Numbered from the stretch's first letter, positions 43,690 to 52,356 are shown. The stretch: 64,000 bases of DNA from Streptomyces gobiensis (GCF_021216675.1 NZ_CP086120.1:1178001-1242000), one strand, 5' to 3'. Notes: a model not told the origin generated them from the sequence alone. Made by a program: numbers and translations.

Positions 43690-44193
43690 TCACTTCTCGC
43701 GTTCGTCCGCACGTTGGTCGCCGTGACGGCAGCATGACCTCCCATCAGGTCTTTGATGTCCGTCACGGTCGAGATCGTGGCCCTGGTCACGGGCAGCGGG
43801 GGTGTGAGTGATGATGCCGCAATAGGCGGCATCGTTGTCGGCGAGGTGCTGGGCACGGGCTTCGAGGTCGAGGAGCTGGTCGCGCAGCTGCTCCAGTTCG
43901 GTGATACGGCGCTGGATGTCGGCGGCATGCCGGCCGAGGAGATGACGGACGTGGCCGCAGGGGCGCTCACCGTTGTCGCGGAAGGTGAGGATCTGGCGGA
44001 TGTCGTCCAGGGACAGCCCCAGGCGCTGGGCGGTCTTGATGAAGGTGAGCCGTTCGGTGTCGGCGGGGGCGTAGATGCGGTAGCCGGCCGGGGTACGCTC
44101 GGGCTCGGGCAGCAGACCGGCGGCTTCGTAGAAGCGGATGGTCTTGGGGTTGATTCCGAGCTGGGCGGCCAGTTCACCGATTCGCATACACAT
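43690..44193 (-). CDS. MerR-family metal-responsive regulator
   Basis: 167 residues. The helix-turn-helix (1-70) is MRIGELAAQLGINPKTIRFYEAAGLLPEPERTPAGYRIY. A coiled-coil dimer helix (75-120, RITELEQLRDQLLDLEARAQHL) begins with the metal Cys in GERPCGHV, and the metal-binding loop has YCGIITHTPAA. The C-terminus adds SCCRHGDQRADE, a second possible thiol site. GGAGGG lies 6 bases before the ATG. The likely targets are the two TTCCAG…CTGGAA promoters that flank it (43048, 44479). Confidence 0.9.
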   Translation of the reverse strand: MCMRIGELAAQLGINPKTIRFYEAAGLLPEPERTPAGYRIYAPADTERLTFIKTAQRLGLSLDDIRQILTFRDNGERPCGHVRHLLGRHAADIQRRITELEQLRDQLLDLEARAQHLADNDAAYCGIITHTPAARDQGHDLDRDGHQRPDGRSCCRHGDQRADEREK

Positions 44194-44478
44194 ATCAACC
44201 CTCCGGGTGGCCGGAATGCTTCCCTGGTGGGATCGCTTTAGTGAGCAGGTCCTTCCCAGGTCGGCATCGCGAATGAGCCCGTCGCGTCAGCCGAACTCGG
44301 TGCCGTCGCGGGGGAGCGCCAAGGTGGAATGCTCATTGCCCCTCTCCGCGTCGATGAAGCGGCAGAGAATGGTCATCGGCTTGACCACGCTGTCCAACGG
44401 GTTCGCGGCCTGCGATGATCCCGAGCGCCTGCAGACCTGCTGCGAGCGCCTCGGCCCCAACCGGATCCTTGGTTCCGG

Positions 44479-44509
44479 TTGACCTTCCAGCAGCTGGAAG
44501 CCATAGCGT
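44479..44509 (+). promoter_or_regulatory. MerR-type promoter for the HMA-TVP38 unit
   Basis: TTGACC (44479-44484), a 19-base spacer with the dyad TTCCAGCAGCTGGAA, and TAGCGT (44504-44509), 26 bases before the ATG at 44535. The remainder of 44194-44478 shows no gene I recognise. Confidence 0.8.
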
Positions 44510-44534
44510 GGGCCCGGTAGAGCCGGAGGGTCCG

Positions 44535-44834
44535 ATGGCCGCCGTTGCGACGAAGGCATACACAGTGAACGGGTTTCACTGCGGCGGTTGCACGGACAAC
44601 CTCGGCAAGCTCCTGCGACGCCTCGAGAGCGTGATCCTGTCCTACGCCGGCTACCACACGGTGCAGGTGCGGTTCGGTCCCGCGCGGGTTCCGGAGGACG
44701 ACATCGCAGACGGCGCGCAGGGACGCGGCCAAGCGGGACCTCACCGACGGGGCGCGTCTCGGCCGACGGCTGGAGCTGTCGCTGCGCTGTGTCGTGGACA
44801 CGTGCCCGTCCGGAACCACCACATGGGAGAACAC
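44535..44834 (+). pseudogene. HMA-domain fragment joined to a methyltransferase 3' remnant
   Basis: From ATG 44535: AYTVNGFHCGGCTDNLGKLLRRLESV is the first half of a heavy-metal-associated domain with the CxxC metal site, but the second helix is missing. From about 44720 a different frame encodes RDAAKRDLTDGARLGRRLEL, the C-terminus of the methyltransferase at 10919. The HMA frame stays open through this and continues in frame into the TVP38 gene, so a read-through fusion is possible, though the TVP38 gene has its own ribosome site. Confidence 0.55.
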
Positions 44835-45572
44835 ATGAGCGGCCATGAAGTCGCATCCCCGCCCTCCGCATCTCCGTCGCCGGAGGGGGAGGACAGCCGC
44901 GCGCCCGCCCGGGGGGTGGTGGTCAAGCTGCTGGTTCTCATAGCGGTGCTGGCCGCCCTGGGCAGCTGGGTGGCGCTGGGCGACGGACCGTCCCTCGTCG
45001 AGGTCCGCGACTGGGTCGACTCGCTCGGCGTCTGGGGCCCGCTGGTCTTCACCCTGATCTACGCGCTGGCGGTCACCGCGCTGCTGCCCGGATCGGTGCT
45101 GGGCGCGTCCGCCGGGGTTCTGTTCGGTCTTCCGATGGGTGCGACGGCCGTGCTGGTGGGGGCGACCGCGGGCGCGGCTCTCTCGTTCAGCCTGGCGCGG
45201 TGGCTGGGCCGCCCGGCGGTGGCCCGGTTCGCGGGATCGGGTCGACTGGCCCGACTGGACGCCCATCTGGCTCGCCAGGGCTTCGTGGCCGTACTGGTGC
45301 TGCGCCTGGCGTTTGTCCCCTTCAACACGGTCAACTACGGGGCGGGGGCGGCCGGTGTCCGCTTTGGGTCCTTTGTGGCGGCCACCGCGCTGGGGATCGT
45401 GCCGGGCACGCTCTTCTACACAGGTCTCGGCGGCGCCCTGCGCGATCCGGGATCCATGCCGCTGTGGATCGCGGTGGCGGGGCTGCTGGTCCTGAGCACC
45501 GGCGGCTGGTGGGCAGTCCGGCTGATCCGGTCCCGTAACAGAGAGGTCAGCGCAGCAGCCGGCAACCAGTGA
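44835..45572 (+). CDS. TVP38/TMEM64 membrane protein, paralogue of 10149-10922
   Basis: 245 residues, strongly similar to the arsenic-cluster copy across the whole length: TALLPGSVLGASAGVLFGLPMG, GAALSFSLARWLGRPAVARFAGSGRLARLDAHLARQGF, VLRLAFVPFNTVNYGAGAAGVRF, PGTLFYTGLGGALRDP. About six membrane segments. GGGAGA precedes the ATG. It probably shares the MerR-type promoter at 44479, which links it to metal-induced expression. Confidence 0.87.
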   Translation: MSGHEVASPPSASPSPEGEDSRAPARGVVVKLLVLIAVLAALGSWVALGDGPSLVEVRDWVDSLGVWGPLVFTLIYALAVTALLPGSVLGASAGVLFGLPMGATAVLVGATAGAALSFSLARWLGRPAVARFAGSGRLARLDAHLARQGFVAVLVLRLAFVPFNTVNYGAGAAGVRFGSFVAATALGIVPGTLFYTGLGGALRDPGSMPLWIAVAGLLVLSTGGWWAVRLIRSRNREVSAAAGNQ

Positions 45573-45579
45573 CGACCCG

Positions 45580-45763
45580 GTGGGCGGCAGTAACGGCCAC
45601 CGAAAGGCGCAGTGGCCGTTCTCCTCGCAGCCCAGCAGCACGGCGAAGCAGGCCCCGGAGTAGAAGCGGGCAGGCACAGCCAGGCGATCGAGCCGTCCTT
45701 GCCAATGAGCGCCGCCGTCTTCGGATCGCCGATGAGCGCGTAGTCCTCGATGTGTCCTGGCAC
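45580..45763 (-). pseudogene. GH15-type glycosidase N-terminal remnant
   Basis: From a GTG at 45763: PGHIEDYALIGDPKTAALIGKDGSIAWLCLP is the start of a glycoside hydrolase family 15 (glucoamylase/trehalase-like) protein. A missing base near 45663 shifts the frame, after which FYSGACFAVLLGCEENGH continues. Everything beyond 60 residues is gone. The rest of 45764-45963 is empty apart from the leader of the next gene. Confidence 0.7.
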
Positions 45764-45963
45764 GGTGCCCTCTTTCCAACGGTTCCGTGATGGCCTCTGC
45801 CCGTAGGGTGCCGCGAGCACTCCCGGGACGCGACCCGGCAGGCGCCGGTCGGCGTGGTCCGGACCTCATCAGGCCCCGGTGCCGTACGAGCCGGTGGCGT
45901 GCGCCAAGTGTCGGAGCGCGGCACCTCGTGTCCCGCGATACCCCGGCGTCAAATGGTGGGAAG

Positions 45964-46419
45964 ATGATTGGCGTGTGGCGTGGGACGTTTGGGCCGGACG
46001 GGCGCCGGTGGACCGGGCTCCTGTTGACGGCTCTCGCGGCCGGCGGCGGCGTATGGGGCTATGTGCGGTCCGACGCGCATCAACTCCATGACCCGGACCA
46101 TGCCCTGCAGCAACTCGACCTGCTCTTCCTTGACCAGCCCGCTCCCGGCCTGAAGGAACTCGGCCTCGCGCCCGGCCGGGCTGCCGTGGTGGTCTTCTGT
46201 CAGACCCACTGCCCGCTGCCCGAACTTCCACAGGCGCAGGTCGTACGCTCCACCGACGCACGCCTGGCCCGGCGCTATGCGCTGATGACCGACACCGGGC
46301 GGATCGGGCCCGGCTACGCGCTCATCGACGCGCAGGGCCAACTGCGCTACCGCACCTTCGACCCCGGACTGGCCCACCACGAGCAGGAGATCAGCATCCT
46401 GACCGAAGGGCTGCCATGA
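45964..46419 (+). CDS. membrane-anchored thioredoxin-like protein, unknown function
   Basis: 151 residues. An N-terminal anchor (TGLLLTALAAGGGVWGYV, 16-33) precedes a domain with VVVFCQTHCPLPELPQ (CxxxC), then VVRSTDARLARRYALMTDTGRIGPGYALIDAQGQLRYRTFDPG, reminiscent of a Sco/thioredoxin-like fold with the CxxxC of Sco copper chaperones. It overlaps the next gene by 4 bases (ATGA). A truncated duplicate sits at 42879. Confidence 0.7.
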   Translation: MIGVWRGTFGPDGRRWTGLLLTALAAGGGVWGYVRSDAHQLHDPDHALQQLDLLFLDQPAPGLKELGLAPGRAAVVVFCQTHCPLPELPQAQVVRSTDARLARRYALMTDTGRIGPGYALIDAQGQLRYRTFDPGLAHHEQEISILTEGLP

Positions 46420-46952
46420 GCCGCCGGGCGTGGATCAGCGCAACACTGGTCCTGACCACCGAGGGTGTGCTGTATGTGGGTTACGCACGCTACGGCGCCC
46501 AGTTCCATTTCTGGCTGCACGGACTGTTCGGCGGCGCCCTGGGCCTGGCCGCCCTCACTATCGTCCGCATCGCCACCTCCCGCAGCGGACCCGGCCGGGC
46601 CTCACCGTGGGAATCCGGATTCCTCGGCCATATCTACAGCGCGCTGCCGGATCTGCTCTTTCTCGGTTTCGGGGTGCTGCATGTTCTCTGGATGGACCTC
46701 TTCGCCTTCCACATCACCCTGCACTTCATCCCCGCGCCCCTGTACACGATGCTTGCCGTCTTCGTACTTACCCTGGCCGCCTACGGCCTGGCCATGATCT
46801 GCCGTCCATGGTCTGCCGCTGCCGTCCTGGCCGCCGCAGCCGCCGTCGTCGTTATCGCGCTGGCCTTCGCTGCCCCGATCCCACACAGCGTGCAGCAGAT
46901 CCGCGACCACCCCGGACTGTCCCTGCTGTGCCCGGTGCCCACACACCGCTGA
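46416..46952 (+). CDS. polytopic membrane protein, His-rich helices
   Basis: 178 residues, five likely helices. Conserved-looking polar residues within membranes include YARYGAQFHFWLHGLFGG, LFLGFGVLHVLWMDLFAFHITLHFIPAP and MICRPW. The many in-membrane His suggest a metal or heme site. It is co-translated with the thioredoxin-like protein upstream. Family not recognised. Confidence 0.7.
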   Translation: MSRRAWISATLVLTTEGVLYVGYARYGAQFHFWLHGLFGGALGLAALTIVRIATSRSGPGRASPWESGFLGHIYSALPDLLFLGFGVLHVLWMDLFAFHITLHFIPAPLYTMLAVFVLTLAAYGLAMICRPWSAAAVLAAAAAVVVIALAFAAPIPHSVQQIRDHPGLSLLCPVPTHR

Positions 46953-46996
46953 CCCCTGCAGGCCACACCGAAGACACCCGGGGGAGACCGAAAGCG

Positions 46997-47416
46997 TCAC
47001 TGCCCAGAGGCGGGGCCGGTTTCGATGATCTGGCACACCACGGCGTCGCCGCCCGAGCGGCGGGCCGTCTCGGCGGTGCGGCGGGCGGCGATCAGAGAGC
47101 GGCGTAGTTGGCGCAGCTCGCTCAGGGTGCGGTTGATCTGGTCGAGGTGGGCGTCAAGCATCTGGGTGACCCGGCCGCAGGGCTGGGCGCCGCCGCGCTG
47201 CAGGTCCAGGATGTCGTTGATCTCATCCAGGGTCAGGCCGAGGGCCCTGGCCCGGCGGACGAAGCGCAGCACTTCCAGGTCAGCTTGGTCGAAGAGCCGG
47301 TAGCCGGCCTCGGTGCGATCGGCCTGCGGGAGCAGGCCCTTGGCTTCCCAGAGCCGGATGGCCTTGCGGCTCACCCCGGCCAGCTCGGCTGCCTTTCCCA
47401 CGGTCACGCCTGCCAC
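46997..47416 (-). CDS. MerR-family regulator (copper/metal)
   Basis: 139 residues: helix-turn-helix VTVGKAAELAGVSRKAIRLWEAKGLLPQADRTEAGYRLF, dimer helix with the metal Cys in GAQPCGRVTQML, and a C-terminal Cys (DAVVCQIIETG). GTG 47416 has GGAGGGAGG upstream; an upstream GTG at 47449 would add 11 residues. It is divergent from the CopZ-like gene, whose promoter holds the CCTTACCCC…GGGCAAGG dyad. The similar dyad at 42106 suggests it also controls the copper ATPase. Confidence 0.88.
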   Translation of the reverse strand: MAGVTVGKAAELAGVSRKAIRLWEAKGLLPQADRTEAGYRLFDQADLEVLRFVRRARALGLTLDEINDILDLQRGGAQPCGRVTQMLDAHLDQINRTLSELRQLRRSLIAARRTAETARRSGGDAVVCQIIETGPASGQ

Positions 47417-47449
47417 AGGCCGCCTCCCTCCGCTGTGCGTCCTTCGCAC

Positions 47450-47481
47450 TTGACCTTACCCCTCGGGCAAGGTTTTAGCGT
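47450..47481 (+). promoter_or_regulatory. MerR-type promoter for the CopZ-like gene
   Basis: TTGACC (47450-47455), a 20-base spacer (CTTACCCCTCGGGCAAGG dyad) and TAGCGT (47476-47481). It lies between two divergent genes and so probably also affects the regulator. Confidence 0.8.
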
Positions 47482-47540
47482 CGTGGCACCACGAGGAACG
47501 AGCAGCCTTTAAGGGGCTGTTCCCGGCCATTGGAGGAGCG

Positions 47541-47783
47541 ATGGGCGCGATAGGCACGCAGGACCTGCTGCTGCACGTGCAGGGGATGACCTGCACCGGG
47601 TGCGAGGAGCGGATCGGCAAGGTGCTGTCCCGGCTGGAGGGAGTGCGCGAGACCAGCGCGGATCACCGCAGCGGTAACGTGCGGGTGGCCTTCGACCCTG
47701 GTCAGGTCACGCCCGACATGCTGGCCGAGCGCATCGAGCAGGCCGGCTACCAGGTCACCGGCCGTGAGCAGAGCGCCTCATGA
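47541..47783 (+). CDS. copZ: CopZ-like copper chaperone (HMA domain)
   Basis: 80 residues, a single ferredoxin-like HMA domain: LLLHVQGMTCTGCEERIGKVLSRLEGV with the CxxC Cu(I) site (Cys18, Cys21), then NVRVAFDPGQVTPDMLAERIEQAGYQV. It would carry Cu(I) to the ATPase HMA domains or to the regulator. GGAGGAG precedes the ATG. Confidence 0.9.
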   Translation: MGAIGTQDLLLHVQGMTCTGCEERIGKVLSRLEGVRETSADHRSGNVRVAFDPGQVTPDMLAERIEQAGYQVTGREQSAS

Positions 47784-48019
47784 CCACCCAGACCCGCATC
47801 GGGGCCGAGGGAGGGTTGTGGGCCGCCTGAACAACCACCAGCCCCTGCGGCGGCGCGTCTCCGCGAAGAGTCGCACCGACAATCGATATTGGCGGACGGC
47901 TAATTGAGGCCAGAATGCTCGACTCCTGCACAGGCCTTATTGCTTCCCTGCCACCCGCGCCGCTCGCCCCGTCATCCCATACAGATAACGCCGGAGATGA
48001 GAGCCCGTCTCCATGCCGT

Positions 48020-49372
48020 TCACAGATCGCGGAGCAGGCGCCCGGCTGCTGTCGCGTATGCCTCGGTGAAGGTGGGGAACTGAGCGATGGTGTCGGCGAG
48101 CGCCTCTACAGGGAGCTGGTGGCGGATGGCGAGGGCGGCGGTGTGGATCCACTCCCCCGCCTGCGGGGCGATGGCCCAGGCACCGACCACGGTGCGCTGG
48201 CTGCGGTCGGCCGTCAGAGCGAGGGTGCCGCGGGGGTCGGTTTCGTAGGTCCAGGGGCGGGCGATCGACTCGGCAACGTCGAGTTCGGTGCTCACGGTGT
48301 CGATGCCGCGTTCCCGGGCCTGGGCGGTGGTCAGGCCGACCGCGGCAATCTCGGGTTCGGCGAAGACCACGCGGGGGACGGCGGTGTAATCTGCCGCACG
48401 GGGCCGACCCAGGATGGCGTCGCTGACGATACGGCCTTGGTACTTGGCAACATGGGTGAACAGGGCCTTGCCGGTGACGTCACCGAGCGCCCACAGTCCG
48501 TCGGTGAGCTTGCAGTGCTCGTCAACGGCCAACTCGCCGCGCCCACCGGGCTGCACGCCGACGGTGTCCAGGGCGAGGTCGGTGGTGCGGGGGCGGCGTC
48601 CGGCGCCGAGGATGACCACGTCGGTCCGTACGCTGCTGCCGTCGTCGAGCTGGACCACGGTATCGCCGCTCTCGCGGCGGGCCGCGCGGGCCTGGGTGTT
48701 CAACCGCACGTCGATGCCGTCGGCGGCCAGGCGGTCGGCGACGATCTCACCAAGTCGGGGATCTTCCCGGTCGAGCAGCCGGTCCGCACGCTGGACCAGT
48801 GTGACGCGGGTGCCCATCCTGGCAAGGAACTGGCCGAGTTCCACGCCAACCGCACTGCCGCCGATCAGCAACGCCCGCCCGGGAATGTCGGTGAGGGTGG
48901 TGGCCTCCCGGTTGGTCCACACCGGCACCTGATCAAGCCCGTCGATCGGGGGACGGACGGACGTTGAGCCGGTGGCGAGGATGACGTGGTCGGCGGACAG
49001 GTGCTGGCCGTCCACCTCGATCCGGCCGGTCCCGGCCAGCCGGGCGGCTCCCTTTATCACGGTGGCACCCTGCTTGCGGTATCCCTCGGCCTGAGCGGCG
49101 TCATCGAGGTGGCGGATCATGGAGTCGCGGTAGTCCCGCAGCATCGGCCAGTCCAGTACCGGCCGGGCGAGTCCGGCGGCGCGGTCGGCCTCGGCGCGGG
49201 CCTCGGTGGGCCGCAGCAGGGTCTTGGACGGGATACAGGCCCAGTAGGCGCACTCTCCACCGATCAGCTCACGCTCGACGATGGCGACGCGCAGCCCTGC
49301 GTCAAGGAGGCGGGAGGCAGCGACCTCACCGCCGGGGCCCATGCCGATCACAATAGCGTCGTAATGCTCCAT
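48020..49372 (-). CDS. pyridine nucleotide-disulfide oxidoreductase (MerA/Lpd-like)
   Basis: 450 residues: FAD loop AIVIGMGPGGEVAASRL, redox disulfide GGECAYWACIPSK (Cys41, Cys46), NAD(P) loop ALLIGGSAVGVELGQFLAR, and LWALGDVTG. There is no C-terminal Cys-Cys, so it is not a standard mercuric reductase. It has GAGGAG before the ATG. It lies 250 bases downstream of merB on the same strand and may recycle a small thiol needed in the mercury pathway. The 236 bases before it (47784-48019) hold nothing recognised. Confidence 0.82.
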   Translation of the reverse strand: MEHYDAIVIGMGPGGEVAASRLLDAGLRVAIVERELIGGECAYWACIPSKTLLRPTEARAEADRAAGLARPVLDWPMLRDYRDSMIRHLDDAAQAEGYRKQGATVIKGAARLAGTGRIEVDGQHLSADHVILATGSTSVRPPIDGLDQVPVWTNREATTLTDIPGRALLIGGSAVGVELGQFLARMGTRVTLVQRADRLLDREDPRLGEIVADRLAADGIDVRLNTQARAARRESGDTVVQLDDGSSVRTDVVILGAGRRPRTTDLALDTVGVQPGGRGELAVDEHCKLTDGLWALGDVTGKALFTHVAKYQGRIVSDAILGRPRAADYTAVPRVVFAEPEIAAVGLTTAQARERGIDTVSTELDVAESIARPWTYETDPRGTLALTADRSQRTVVGAWAIAPQAGEWIHTAALAIRHQLPVEALADTIAQFPTFTEAYATAAGRLLRDL

Positions 49373-49622
49373 CGCACGTCTCCTCAACTGGTAGGAGGTC
49401 CAGCGGCTGCTGAGGTGTGCTGCCGAGCTGGTCGCCGGTTACGGGGTTGATCCGCTCGGCGAGGGAACCCAAGCGTTCGGCGGGCGAGATCGCACCGGCC
49501 AACCGGCTACCGGAAGCGGCCCTCGGGTACCCGAAAATGGGCGTACAGAACACCCGCGCAGGCGCCGCGGGACGTGGCCGGGCGGTGTCGGTCACCGTCC
49601 CGGCCGGTTCCCGCAGACGTGC

Positions 49623-50267
49623 TCAGCAGCACCCGGAAGGGGGGTCGTCGGCAAGGATCTGCTCGATGACGGGCCGACCGACGACGTCGAAGGCTTCCGC
49701 GACCGGCAGGACCTGGGCACCGGGGTGGTCTGCGAGCCAGTCCTTGGCCGCGTCGGCGCTGCTGAAGAAGTGGACGAGGTCGCAGAACGAGATACGGACC
49801 GAGGTCGGCGCGTCGGGGGCGACGAGGGAGACGACGGCGGTGGCCGGGTCGACGTCGGCGGGTCCGTCGGGGGTCACGGTCAGGCGCACCGGCTCCCCGG
49901 TGGCGCGGCAAGGGGAGGTCACCTGCGCGGTGTGCCCGAGGACGGCCGGGAAACCCAGCGTGTCCAGGGCGCACCAGGTGTAGAAGGTGTGGCCGCTCGT
50001 CTCGTAGCGATGCGGGGTGGGGTTGAACGTCAGGCCGAAGCCGGTGATGCGGCCCTCTTCGTCGTACTCGGTGTCGGGCATGGTGGCCAGCGTCCGGCGA
50101 ATCTGCTGCTCGGTGCGACCGGCCTGGGCAGCGAGCCGTCCGACCGTGACCGGCTCACCGGCGGCGAGGAGCGTCAGCAGCGGGCGCACCAGCCACATCT
50201 GCAGGCCGGGGGCGCTGGTGAGCGAGTCGGTGAGGCGGGCGGCGAACCTCTGCGTGTCGGCGTCCAC
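49623..50267 (-). CDS. merB: organomercurial lyase
   Basis: 214 residues. Cleaves C-Hg bonds of organomercurials to give Hg(II) for MerA. The catalytic set is present: Cys99 in YTWCALD, Asp102, Cys120 and Cys162 in RISFCDLVHFF (equivalents of C96, D99, C117, C159). The protein ends in SGCC. GGAAAGGA precedes the GTG start. A MerR-type promoter lies at 50319-50350, overlapping the merR 3' end. Confidence 0.93.
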   Translation of the reverse strand: MDADTQRFAARLTDSLTSAPGLQMWLVRPLLTLLAAGEPVTVGRLAAQAGRTEQQIRRTLATMPDTEYDEEGRITGFGLTFNPTPHRYETSGHTFYTWCALDTLGFPAVLGHTAQVTSPCRATGEPVRLTVTPDGPADVDPATAVVSLVAPDAPTSVRISFCDLVHFFSSADAAKDWLADHPGAQVLPVAEAFDVVGRPVIEQILADDPPSGCC

Positions 50268-50318
50268 AGCGGGTCCTTTCCTTCCTTGGGTCCTTGCGGG
50301 ATGAGTCCGATGGCCAGG

Positions 50319-50350
50319 ACCGTAGGGTCTGACCCCGGGGTGAGGGTCAA
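50319..50350 (-). promoter_or_regulatory. MerR-type promoter for merB
   Basis: On the minus strand TTGACC (50345-50350), a 20-base spacer with TGACCC…GGGTCA symmetry, and TACGGT (50319-50324). The -35 element overlaps the last codons of merR. Confidence 0.65.
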
Positions 50351-50790
50351 GCCCCTGCCGCGCAGCGGGGATCGCCAGCCCAGCACACGTCGCTCGCTGC
50401 CAGGTCTGCCTGGTGCTCGGCCTCAAATTCATCGATCCGCCGCAGCATCTGCTGCTGCGCGGCGATCCGCTGGGTAAGCCGCTCCCGGGAGCGGCCCAGG
50501 AGTTCTTCCAGACTGCGGCCGAACGACTCCCCTGCGCCGTCGAGGTAGGCGGTGGTCAGCTCGCGGACCTCGGCGACGGTCAGGCCAAGACCCCGCAACG
50601 TGCCGATCCACCGCACGCACCACAATGCGTCGGAGTCGAACAGGCGGTAGTTAGCCGCGCTGCGACCGGCCGTGTAGATCAGGCCCCAGTCTGTGTACTG
50701 ACGCAGCACCTTGATCGAAACCCCGGTTCGCCGGGACAGCTCCCCAACTGTCATCAGCGGCAACCGCTGCTCGCCTCTCATCAACACCAC
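50347..50790 (-). CDS. merR: MerR-family regulator of the mercury genes
   Basis: 147 residues: MTVGELSRRTGVSIKVLRQYTDWGLIYTAGRSAANYRLFDSDAL, then the helical connector and dimer helix (RSRERLTQRIAAQQQMLRRIDEFEAE), ending in VCWAGDPRCAAGA. The C-terminal Cys pair is placed as in metal-sensing MerR proteins but lacks the classical three-Cys Hg site. A GTG at 50790 follows GGAGAGAG. It sits 17 bases after merA on the same strand and 80 before merB. Confidence 0.85.
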   Translation of the reverse strand: MVLMRGEQRLPLMTVGELSRRTGVSIKVLRQYTDWGLIYTAGRSAANYRLFDSDALWCVRWIGTLRGLGLTVAEVRELTTAYLDGAGESFGRSLEELLGRSRERLTQRIAAQQQMLRRIDEFEAEHQADLAASDVCWAGDPRCAAGA

Positions 50791-50807
50791 TGATCCGCTC
50801 TCTCCTC

Positions 50808-52232
50808 TCAAGAGGCGCAGCAGGACAGCTTGGCCACATCGCGGGTGTAGGTCTGGGCGGCCAGCTTCAGCCCTTCGGCCATGGTCAGATACGGGCACCA
50901 CAGGTCGGCCATCTGTTGCACGGTCATCCTGTTGGCGAGGGCGTAGACGGCGGTGGCGATCACATCGCCCGCTCCCTCGGCGATGACGTGCGCGCCGAGC
51001 AGGCGTCCGGTGTCTTCCTCGGCGACGAGCTTGATCAGACCGCGGGTGTCCCGGTTGACCAGCGCCCGCGGCACATACTCCAGCGGCAGGACCCGGCAGT
51101 CGCAGTTGATGCCCCGCTCGACCGCCTCCGCGTCGGTGAGCCCGGCGGCGGCGATGGCCGGTGCGGTGAAGGTGACGCGGGGCAGGTGGTGGTAGTCCAG
51201 CGTGCGCTCCGCACCGTCCAGCGCGTTGTCGGCGACCACGGCTCCGTGCGCCCCGGCTACGTACACAAACTGCGGATGCCCGGTGACGTCCCCGGCAGCC
51301 CAGATCCGGGGGTGGTGGGTGCGCAGGTGCTCATCCACCGTGATCTCGCCGCGCTCCCCGGTCTTGACCCCGACAGCCGCCAGGCCCAGGCCGTCGGTGA
51401 CCGGGCGGCGGCCGGTGGCCACCAGCAGCTGCTCGGCCCGCAACTCGAAGACCTCGCCGCCGCGAGTCTCGCTGACGTTGTAGCCGCCGGCCTCGCGGCG
51501 CACCGAGGTGACGGTGGCGGCGGTGTGCACGCCGATTCCCTCGTCGCGGAAAACCTGTTCGAGGGCGGCGGACACCTCGGGCTCCTCAAAGGGGGCGAGC
51601 CGGTCCAGCGCCTCGACGACGGTGACCTTCGCCCCGAGCCGGGCAAAGAGCTGGCCCTGCTCAAGACCGATGTAGTTTCCGCCCACCACGATGATGGACT
51701 CCGGCAGACGGTCCAGTTCCATGGCCGTGGTCGAGGTGAGGTAGCCAGCATCCTGGAGGCCGTCAACCGGCGGCGCCCACGGGGCCGTTCCTGTTGCGAT
51801 CAGGTAGTGCGCGGCCTCGATCGTCGTCCTGCCGCCGCCCTCCAGGGCAACCTCAAGAACCGGCCCAGCGGCGAAGCGGGCGGTGCCGGTCAGGATCGGC
51901 CAGTCGTACTCGGCAGCCAGGTCCACGTACTTATCCGCCCGCATCTCCTCCACCATGGCGGTCTTGGCGCCGATGAGGGCGGGGAAGTCCACCGGCCCGG
52001 CATCGGTGCGGATACCGGGGAACGTCTGGTCCAGTGCGACGTGCCGGGCCTCGGCCGCGGCCAGCAGCGCCTTGGACGGCACGCACCCGGTGTTCACACA
52101 CGTCCCCCCGACCGTGCCGCGCTCCACCATCACCACCGTCGCGCCCTTGGCGCGAGCCGCGATCGCGGCGGCGAACGCCGCCCCGCCCGAACCCATGACC
52201 GCCAGGTCGTACTCCGTCTTCGCAGTGCTCAC
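50808..52232 (-). CDS. merA: mercuric reductase
   Basis: 474 residues. It reduces Hg(II) to Hg(0) with NADPH. Features are FAD loop AVMGSGGAAFAAAIAA, redox disulfide GGTCVNTGCVPSK (Cys45, Cys50), VVGGNYIGLEQGQLFARLG, the EQ-substituted NADPH motif, Tyr in VLPLEYVPRALVN and the C-terminal metal-delivery pair Cys471-Cys472 (KLSCCAS). The N-terminal NmerA metallochaperone domain is absent, as in many actinobacterial MerA. No merT/merP transporter lies beside it. Palindromic TATTCG elements lie upstream at 52302-52356. Confidence 0.94.
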   Translation of the reverse strand: MSTAKTEYDLAVMGSGGAAFAAAIAARAKGATVVMVERGTVGGTCVNTGCVPSKALLAAAEARHVALDQTFPGIRTDAGPVDFPALIGAKTAMVEEMRADKYVDLAAEYDWPILTGTARFAAGPVLEVALEGGGRTTIEAAHYLIATGTAPWAPPVDGLQDAGYLTSTTAMELDRLPESIIVVGGNYIGLEQGQLFARLGAKVTVVEALDRLAPFEEPEVSAALEQVFRDEGIGVHTAATVTSVRREAGGYNVSETRGGEVFELRAEQLLVATGRRPVTDGLGLAAVGVKTGERGEITVDEHLRTHHPRIWAAGDVTGHPQFVYVAGAHGAVVADNALDGAERTLDYHHLPRVTFTAPAIAAAGLTDAEAVERGINCDCRVLPLEYVPRALVNRDTRGLIKLVAEEDTGRLLGAHVIAEGAGDVIATAVYALANRMTVQQMADLWCPYLTMAEGLKLAAQTYTRDVAKLSCCAS

Positions 52233-52301
52233 GATGGTGTCTCCTCCGCAGGAGGGCCGACGCGGACCGGACGCCCGGACCGGACGCCGGATCAGAGTGT
52301 T

Positions 52302-52356
52302 CTATTCGCCTTACCGAATACCCAGGCGCCACCATACTATGCGGACAGGCGAATAG
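52302..52356. promoter_or_regulatory. repeated TATTCG/CGAATA elements between merA and the phosphatase gene
   Basis: Three half-sites: TATTCG (52303), CGAATA (52315) and CGAATA (52350); CTATTCGCC at 52302-52310 and GGCGAATAG at 52348-52356 are exact inverted 9-mers. AT-rich dyads of this kind are typical of ArsR/SmtB operators. They lie between the start of merA (70 bases away) and the 3' end of the phosphatase gene, so they most likely control merA. Confidence 0.55.

Noticed and set aside
44415..45572. True HMA-TVP38 fusion protein
   Set aside because: The stretch between the two parts is an out-of-frame methyltransferase remnant, and the TVP38 gene has its own good ribosome site at 44835; kept only as a possibility.
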